Assembly (NCBI RefSeq): GCF_014117215.1
Contig: NZ_JACGXS010000010.1
Span: 87,123-151,122 of the forward strand
Direction of reading: 5' to 3'
Length of the DNA: 64,000 nucleotides
DNA from: Stenotrophomonas tumulicola
GTDB lineage: Bacteria > Pseudomonadota > Gammaproteobacteria > Xanthomonadales > Xanthomonadaceae
Shown here: piece by piece, positions 59,381-64,000 of the stretch
How positions within the stretch are numbered: the first letter of the stretch is position 1
How the letters are laid out: each line of letters begins with the position of its first letter
Position numbers and translations under genes: made by a program
The notes under the pieces: model-generated
What the model was told of the DNA's origin: nothing
The model's input: only the letters and a program-made list of their open reading frames with translations
Database searches by the model: none

Positions 59381-60568
59381 ATGCAGGCAACGGATGTAGT
59401 GGTGGCAGGCGCCGGGCCGGTCGGCCTGTGCTTTGCCCGCTCGTTGGCGGCTACCGGGTTGCGGGTGACCCTGGTCGATCCGCAGCCTCGGCAGGCGCTG
59501 GCCGAGGCTGCCTTCGATGGACGCGAGATCGCGCTGACCCATGCGTCGCGGCAGACCCTTGAACAGTTGCAGGTGTGGCAGCGGTTGCCGCCGGGCGACA
59601 TTTCCGAATTGCGCCAGGCCAAGGTGATGGACGGTACGTCACCGTTCGCGCTCCATTTCAGCGGTGGACGCGGCCAGCACGGCCCGCTCGGCTGGCTGGT
59701 GCCGAACCACCTGATCCGTCGCGCGGCGTGGGACGCGGTGCGGGAGCAGCCAGGGCTGGAACTGCTGGATGGGCGAAAGGTGCAGGGTGTACGGCCGGTC
59801 GCCGACGGACATCAGGTGCAGCTGGACGATGGCAGCAGCGTGCATGCGCGGCTGCTGGTGGCCGCCGACAGCCGCTTCTCGCCGACACGGCGGATGCTTG
59901 GGGTCGGTGCGCGCACGCGCGACTTCGGCAGGTCGATGCTGGTCTGCCGGATGCAGGTCGAGCGCGACCATGGCCACGTGGCCTGGGAATGGTTCGGATA
60001 CGGGTGCACCATGGCGCTGCTGCCGCTCAACGGCGACCAGGCCTCGGCCGTGATCACGCTGCCGCCGCAGCAGATCGATGCATTGCTGGCGATGCAACCG
60101 CAGGAACTGGGCCGGATCATCACGGGATTCTTCGGCAATCGACTCGGGCAGATGCAGCCGGTGGCGCGGCCGCAGGCGTATCCGCTGGTGGGCGTGTATG
60201 CGCAGCGCTTCGTCGCGACGGGTGCCGCATTGATCGGCGACGCGGCCGTGGGCATGCACCCGGTGACCGCCCACGGCTTCAACCTGGGCCTGGCCAGCCA
60301 GCACCGGTTGGCGGGCCTGTTGGCTGCACAGCACGCCCGCGGCGCTGATATCGCCGATGCGGGGATGCTGGCGCGCTACCAGCGTGGGCATCGCCTGGCA
60401 TCCCTGCCGCTGTACGAGGCGACCAATGCGATCGCCGGCCTCTACACCGACGAACGCGCACCGGCACGTGTATTGCGTGCGGCCGGCCTGCGCATGGCGC
60501 AGGGGGTGCGACCCTTCCGCCAGCTCATCGCCCATCACCTGACCCAGCCGGTGGCTGCCGCGGGGTAG
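59381..60568 (+). CDS. FAD-dependent UbiH/UbiM-type ubiquinone hydroxylase
   Basis: A 395-residue flavoprotein monooxygenase. VVVAGAGPVGLCFARSLAA is the FAD dinucleotide fold, FDGREIALTHAS matches the UbiM-like group, LLVAADSRFSPTR follows, and LIGDAAVGMHPVTAHGFNLG is the second FAD motif with the UbiH-family HPVxxxGxN. It probably hydroxylates the ubiquinone ring. A strong ribosome site (GGAGGAGG) precedes the ATG at 59381. Its TAG stop (60566-60568) is the head of a GTAG repeat. Confidence 0.85.
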   Translation: MQATDVVVAGAGPVGLCFARSLAATGLRVTLVDPQPRQALAEAAFDGREIALTHASRQTLEQLQVWQRLPPGDISELRQAKVMDGTSPFALHFSGGRGQHGPLGWLVPNHLIRRAAWDAVREQPGLELLDGRKVQGVRPVADGHQVQLDDGSSVHARLLVAADSRFSPTRRMLGVGARTRDFGRSMLVCRMQVERDHGHVAWEWFGYGCTMALLPLNGDQASAVITLPPQQIDALLAMQPQELGRIITGFFGNRLGQMQPVARPQAYPLVGVYAQRFVATGAALIGDAAVGMHPVTAHGFNLGLASQHRLAGLLAAQHARGADIADAGMLARYQRGHRLASLPLYEATNAIAGLYTDERAPARVLRAAGLRMAQGVRPFRQLIAHHLTQPVAAAG

Positions 60569-60600
60569 CGCACGTGGCAGAGCGGGCATGGCTGCCCCGG
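60565..60600 (+). repeat. Degenerate SMAG repeat at the UbiM-type gene stop
   Basis: GTAGCGCACGTGGCAGAGCG then GGCATGGCTGCCCCGG: the GTAG head is kept and forms the stop codon, but the palindrome is imperfect. Confidence 0.6.
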
Positions 60601-60618
60601 TTATCGGCCGGTATTGCC

Positions 60619-60840
60619 TCAGGCCAGCGCCAGTACCCGGATCAGGCTGTCGTTGAACTCGACCTGCTGGCCGGCGCGGATCTTGCACGCCTTGCGTAGC
60701 TCCACGGTGCCATCGACCAGCACCAGTCCCTCGCTGATGGCCATCTTCGCCTCACCGCCGCTGCTGACCAGGTCGGTCAGCTTGAGCAGCTGCTTGAGTT
60801 CCACGTAGTCACCATCAAGGTCGAACTCGAGGATCTGCAT
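60619..60840 (-). CDS. S4-domain RNA-binding protein (YbcJ-like)
   Basis: A 73-residue protein with an S4 fold: YVELKQLLKLTDLVSSGGEA, KMAISEGLVLVDGTVELRKA and CKIRAGQQVEF. These are the S4 signatures (LKLTDLxxSGGEAK). YbcJ-type proteins bind structured RNA and may act on the ribosome or tRNA. AAGGA precedes the ATG at 60840. It is convergent with the UbiM-type gene and divergent from the DeaD-like gene. Confidence 0.85.
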   Translation of the reverse strand: MQILEFDLDGDYVELKQLLKLTDLVSSGGEAKMAISEGLVLVDGTVELRKACKIRAGQQVEFNDSLIRVLALA

Positions 60841-61061
60841 GGGGGTATCCTTTGGAAAACGGCGCCTATTGTGCGCCATGGCGGGCGGCGGGAGCAGCCG
60901 GGGCATGGCACGGGAGCCGTAGGACAGGCCCGTTGCCAGTGGGCGGCCCCATGGCGCTGTACGCAGGGTTCATGCAAGGTGCTGTATCCTTTGGGCTCGA
61001 AAAAGCGCCAGGGCACGCGACAGAAGGGCGCCCTACGCGCAAAATACCCCCCTTTTTTCGC

Positions 61062-61079
61062 CTGCCACGTTCGTGGCAG
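61062..61079. other. Palindrome in the deaD leader
   Basis: CTGCCACGTTCGTGGCAG, an 8-bp perfect palindrome 18 bases before the ATG, following a T-rich run (CCCCCCTTTTTTC). It could hide the ribosome site in an RNA hairpin. Confidence 0.5.
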
Positions 61080-61096
61080 TGCCTTCGGAGTTCCCC

Positions 61097-62968
61097 ATGT
61101 CCCAAGATACCCAGGCGCCGCTGCAGTTCGCGCAGCTCGGCCTTTCCGAGCCCGTCATGCAGGCCGTGGCCGCAGTCGGTTACGAAACCCCCTCGCCGAT
61201 CCAGGCCGCCACCATCCCGGCGATGCTGGAAGGCCGCGACGTGCTGGGCCAGGCCCAGACCGGCACCGGCAAGACTGCAGCGTTCGCCCTGCCGGTACTG
61301 TCCAACATCGACCTGCAGCAGATCAAGCCCCAGGCGCTGGTGCTGGCGCCGACCCGCGAGCTGGCCATCCAGGTCGCCGAGGCATTCCAGACCTATTCGT
61401 CCAAGATCCCCGGTTTCCGGGTGTTGCCGGTGTACGGCGGCCAACCCTATGGCCAGCAGTTGTCATCGCTGCGCCGCGGTGTACATGTCGTGGTAGGTAC
61501 GCCCGGCCGCGTCATCGACCATCTGAACCGCGGCACGCTGGACCTGTCCGAACTGAAGACGCTGGTGCTGGACGAAGCCGATGAGATGCTGCGCATGGGC
61601 TTCATCGACGATGTCGAGGCGGTGCTCAAGAAGCTGCCGGAGAAGCGCCAGGTGGCGCTGTTCTCGGCCACCATGCCCTCGCAGATCCGCCGCATCGCGC
61701 AGACCTACCTGAAGGATCCTGCTGAAGTCACCATTGCCACCAAGACCACGACGTCGGCCAACATCCGCCAGCGTTACTGGTGGGTCAGCGGCATGCACAA
61801 GCTGGACGCGCTGACCCGCATCCTGGAAGTGGAGCCGTTCGATGCAATGATCATTTTCGCGCGGACCAAGGCCGGCACTGAAGAACTGGCCGGCAAGCTG
61901 CAGGCCCGTGGCCTGGCTGCGGCGGCGATCAATGGCGACATGCAGCAGGCACAGCGCGAACGCACCATCGCCCAGCTCAAGGAAGGCAAGCTGGACATCC
62001 TGGTAGCCACCGACGTGGCGGCACGCGGCCTGGACGTGGAGCGCATCAGCCATGTGCTGAACTATGACATTCCGTACGACACCGAAAGCTACGTGCACCG
62101 CATCGGCCGTACCGGCCGCGCCGGCCGCAGCGGCGAGGCGATCCTGTTCGCCACCCCGCGCGAGAAGGGCATGCTTCGCCAGATCGAACGTGCCACCCGG
62201 CAGCCGATCGAAGAGATGCAGCTGCCCAGCGTGGAAGCGGTCAACGACAACCGTGTCAACAAGTTCACCGCCCGCATCACCGAGACGCTGGGCCAGGGCG
62301 GACTGGACTTCTACCGCCAGTTGCTGGAGCGTTTCGAGGCCGAGAACGAGGTGAAGGCGATCGATGTCGCTGCCGCGCTGGCCAAGATGATGCAGGGTGA
62401 CACGCCGTTCCTGCTGCAGCCGCCGGTGCGCGCCGCCCGCGAAGAGCGTGCTCCGCGCGAGCGCTTCGATCGCGGTGACCGTCCGGAGCGTGCTGATCGT
62501 GGCGCACGTTTCGAACGCGCCCCGCGTGCCGAAGGCGAAGGCTTCCAGGAGCGTCCGCGTCGTGAAATGCCACCGCGCGGCGCGCCGGAGCAGGGCATGG
62601 AAACGTTCCGCATCGAAGTGGGCCACCAGCATGGCGTGAAGCCGGCGAACATCGTCGGTGCCATCGCCAATGAAGCCGGCCTGGAAAGCCGCTTCATCGG
62701 CCGCATCGACATCCACGATGGTTTCTCGGTATTGGACCTGCCGGTGGACATGCCGCAGGACGTGCTGACCCACCTGAAGAAGGTCTGGGTATCCGGCCAG
62801 CAGCTGCAGATGCGTCGTGTCGAGCCGGGCGAAGACATCAGCCAGGCCCCGCGTGCGCCGTCCAAGCCGCGTTTCGACAAGGGCGGCCCGCGTCGCAGTG
62901 GTCCGGGTGGCAACGACCGTCCGCCGCGTCGGGATGGTTTCAAGCCGCGCGGTCCGCGCAGCGTCTGA
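61097..62968 (+). CDS. deaD: DEAD-box RNA helicase DeaD/CsdA type
   Basis: A 623-residue ATP-dependent RNA helicase. Motifs in order: AQTGTGKT (I), PTRELA (Ia), TPGR (Ib), DEAD (II), SAT (III), and HRIGRTGRAGRSG (VI). A DbpA/CsdA-type RNA-binding domain lies in the C-terminal third (METFRIEVGHQHGVKPANIV), and Arg/Gly/Pro-rich tracts flank it (ERAPRERFDRGDRPERADR). It unwinds structured RNA in ribosome assembly or cold adaptation. Starts at 61097 (MSQDTQAPLQF); the leader from 60841 is about 250 bases and holds hairpins, as in cold-shock helicase genes. A terminator follows. Confidence 0.93.
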   Translation: MSQDTQAPLQFAQLGLSEPVMQAVAAVGYETPSPIQAATIPAMLEGRDVLGQAQTGTGKTAAFALPVLSNIDLQQIKPQALVLAPTRELAIQVAEAFQTYSSKIPGFRVLPVYGGQPYGQQLSSLRRGVHVVVGTPGRVIDHLNRGTLDLSELKTLVLDEADEMLRMGFIDDVEAVLKKLPEKRQVALFSATMPSQIRRIAQTYLKDPAEVTIATKTTTSANIRQRYWWVSGMHKLDALTRILEVEPFDAMIIFARTKAGTEELAGKLQARGLAAAAINGDMQQAQRERTIAQLKEGKLDILVATDVAARGLDVERISHVLNYDIPYDTESYVHRIGRTGRAGRSGEAILFATPREKGMLRQIERATRQPIEEMQLPSVEAVNDNRVNKFTARITETLGQGGLDFYRQLLERFEAENEVKAIDVAAALAKMMQGDTPFLLQPPVRAAREERAPRERFDRGDRPERADRGARFERAPRAEGEGFQERPRREMPPRGAPEQGMETFRIEVGHQHGVKPANIVGAIANEAGLESRFIGRIDIHDGFSVLDLPVDMPQDVLTHLKKVWVSGQQLQMRRVEPGEDISQAPRAPSKPRFDKGGPRRSGPGGNDRPPRRDGFKPRGPRSV

Positions 62969-63018
62969 CCTGGACCCCGGTTGGTCGAGCAGGGCGATGC
63001 CCTGCTGGCCGCATCAAG

Positions 63019-63045
63019 GCCGTATCGGAAACGATGCGGCTTTTT
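63019..63045 (+). terminator. Intrinsic terminator after deaD
   Basis: GCCGTATCG, GAAA loop, CGATGCGGC (one G-T pair), then TTTTT. About 50 bases after the deaD stop. Confidence 0.9.
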
Positions 63046-63063
63046 CATGAGAAATAAAAAGCG

Positions 63064-63138
63064 GTAGCGCCGAGCCATGCTCGGCGGCTCTTCATCGCGG
63101 TGTCTGGTGGTGCCCGCCGAGCATGGCTCGGCGCTACC
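63064..63138. repeat. Inverted pair of SMAG palindromes
   Basis: GTAGCGCCGAGCCATGCTCG at 63064 and a reversed copy (CGAGCATGGCTCGGCGCTAC) ending at 63138, of the same subtype, between deaD and rluF. Nearly the same dimer as 23401-23476. Confidence 0.88.
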
Positions 63139-63197
63139 GCTTCTGCCTTGGCGCGACGCTGCGGATATCCGGCCCCAACATGGCTGATAATGCACGC

Positions 63198-63920
63198 ATG
63201 ACCATCCGTCTCAACAAATACATCGCCGAAACCGGCTTCTGCTCCCGCCGCGAGGCCGACCGGCTGATCGGCGAACGCCGCGTCACCGTCAATGGACGTC
63301 CTGCCGGCACCGGCGCGGTGGTCGGTGAAGAGGACAAGGTGCTTGTCGACGGGCAGCCACTGCGTGCCCGCCAGGCCAGCCGGCCCGGCGGCCGTCGCCA
63401 TGTCTACATCGTGCTCAACAAGCCGGTGGGAGTGACCTGCACCACTGAAAGTTCGGTGAAGGGCAATATCGTCGACTTCGTCGGGCACGAGCAGCGCATT
63501 TTCCCTATCGGGCGGCTGGACAAGGATTCTGAAGGACTGATCCTGATGACCAGCAATGGCGACATCGTCAACCAGATCCTGCGTGCGGAAAATGGCCACC
63601 AGAAGGAATACCTGGTGGCAGTGAACAAGCCGGTGACCGATGAGTTCCTGCGTGGCATGGCCCGCGGCGTGCGCATCCATGACCAGACGACGCTGCCATG
63701 CCGCACCTCGCGGATCGCCAAGTTCGGCTTTCGCATCACGCTGCAGCAGGGTTTGAACCGGCAGATCCGCCTGATGGCCGCCGAATTCGGCTATCGGGTG
63801 ACCCAGTTGCGCCGCGTCCGCATCGACAACATCAAGATCGGCGCACTGAAGCCCGGCCAGTGGCGCAACCTTACCGAGCAGGAGCTTCGCGGCCTGCTGC
63901 CGGCCCAGCTCGACTGGTAA
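63198..63920 (+). CDS. rluF: 23S rRNA pseudouridine synthase RluF
   Basis: A 240-residue RsuA/RluF-family enzyme. It has an N-terminal S4 domain (IRLNKYIAETGFCSRREADR) and the catalytic motif FPIGRLDKDSEGLILMTSNG (the Asp of GRLDKD). KEYLVAVNKPVTDEFLRGMA and ITLQQGLNRQIRLMA follow, as in E. coli RluF, which makes pseudouridine at 23S rRNA position 2604. Start at 63198 (MTIRLNKY) by homology; the ATG at 63180 is in frame and neither has a strong ribosome site. A perfect inverted repeat begins right after its stop. Confidence 0.92.
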   Translation: MTIRLNKYIAETGFCSRREADRLIGERRVTVNGRPAGTGAVVGEEDKVLVDGQPLRARQASRPGGRRHVYIVLNKPVGVTCTTESSVKGNIVDFVGHEQRIFPIGRLDKDSEGLILMTSNGDIVNQILRAENGHQKEYLVAVNKPVTDEFLRGMARGVRIHDQTTLPCRTSRIAKFGFRITLQQGLNRQIRLMAAEFGYRVTQLRRVRIDNIKIGALKPGQWRNLTEQELRGLLPAQLDW

Positions 63921-63996
63921 AAAAGGGGACGGAGGGGATTAAGTCGTTTTTGGCCACCAGCGGCCAAAAACGACTTAATCCCCTCCGTCCCCTTTT
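63921..63996. repeat. Perfect 35-bp inverted repeat at the right end
   Basis: Left arm AAAAGGGGACGGAGGGGATT then AAGTCGTTTTTGGCC (63921-63955), loop ACCAGC, right arm the exact complement (63962-63996). No mismatch in 35 bp. The GGGGACGGAGGGGATTAAGT core has the look of palindromic elements mobilised by REP-associated tyrosine transposases; it is unrelated to the GTAG repeats. Transcribed after rluF it would be a strong hairpin ending in TTTT and may terminate it. Confidence 0.88.
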
Positions 63997-64000
63997 GTGC

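Overview
This window is chromosomal DNA from a GC-rich gammaproteobacterium, most likely Stenotrophomonas or a very close Xanthomonadaceae relative. The evidence is the protein sequences, the gene neighbourhoods (aroK-aroB, hflK-hflC-DUF2065-purA, a prpR-prpBC-acnD-prpF-prpD cluster, an XcACE-like dipeptidase) and many GTAG-headed imperfect palindromes of the SMAG type described in S. maltophilia. I see no rRNA, tRNA, CRISPR array, transposase gene or prophage. The genus is an inference.

Layout: 1-3250 holds aroB (cut by the window edge) and aroK, a dodecin, a P-loop glycerate-kinase-like gene, pdxH and a DoxX protein. 3276-12684 is the propionate (methylcitrate) locus: prpR is divergent from prpB-prpC-acnD-prpF-prpD, with a textbook sigma-54 promoter and repeated TGTTTCAT boxes between them. 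12792-21049 carries an alpha-2-macroglobulin lipoprotein and pbpC with an alpha-carbonic anhydrase between them. 21105-24952 holds a ferritin-like protein and peroxiredoxin pair, a CbpA-type DnaJ, a PilH-like regulator and an AcuI-type reductase. 25096-31170 is the hflK-hflC-DUF2065-purA block, split by a 741-residue M13-metallopeptidase-like gene. 31209-35514 has a 108-bp tandem SMAG array, an M23 peptidase, an L,D-transpeptidase, and katE with a small charged protein; 35614-37800 has a PAS-AraC regulator and an amino-acid permease.

37851-38705 is the most unusual part: three tandem genes for small secreted proteins sharing a four-cysteine pattern (C-x6-C-x9/10-C-x6-C) that I cannot match to a named family. 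39119-42236 is gcvP with a tandem glycine riboswitch. 42457-50071 holds a Bcr/CflA-type efflux protein, a small conserved gene, an M2 dipeptidase, a DUF819 membrane protein, and cstA-ybdD. 50290-56944 includes two pirins, a secreted hypothetical protein, aqpZ, a nucleotide pyrophosphatase-like lipoprotein and an alkylation-repair pair (Ada/AlkA fusion plus ogt). 57091-63920 holds a ClpP-fold lipoprotein, a DUF4019 protein, a frameshifted MAPEG gene, a UbiH/UbiM-type hydroxylase, an S4 RNA-binding protein, a DeaD-like helicase and rluF. The window ends in a perfect 35-bp inverted repeat.

Functional themes are propionyl-CoA disposal through the methylcitrate cycle, envelope and peptidoglycan maintenance, oxidative-stress defence, glycine and peptide catabolism, and alkylation repair. 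GTAG repeats sit mostly at gene ends, and in several places they supply the stop codon itself.
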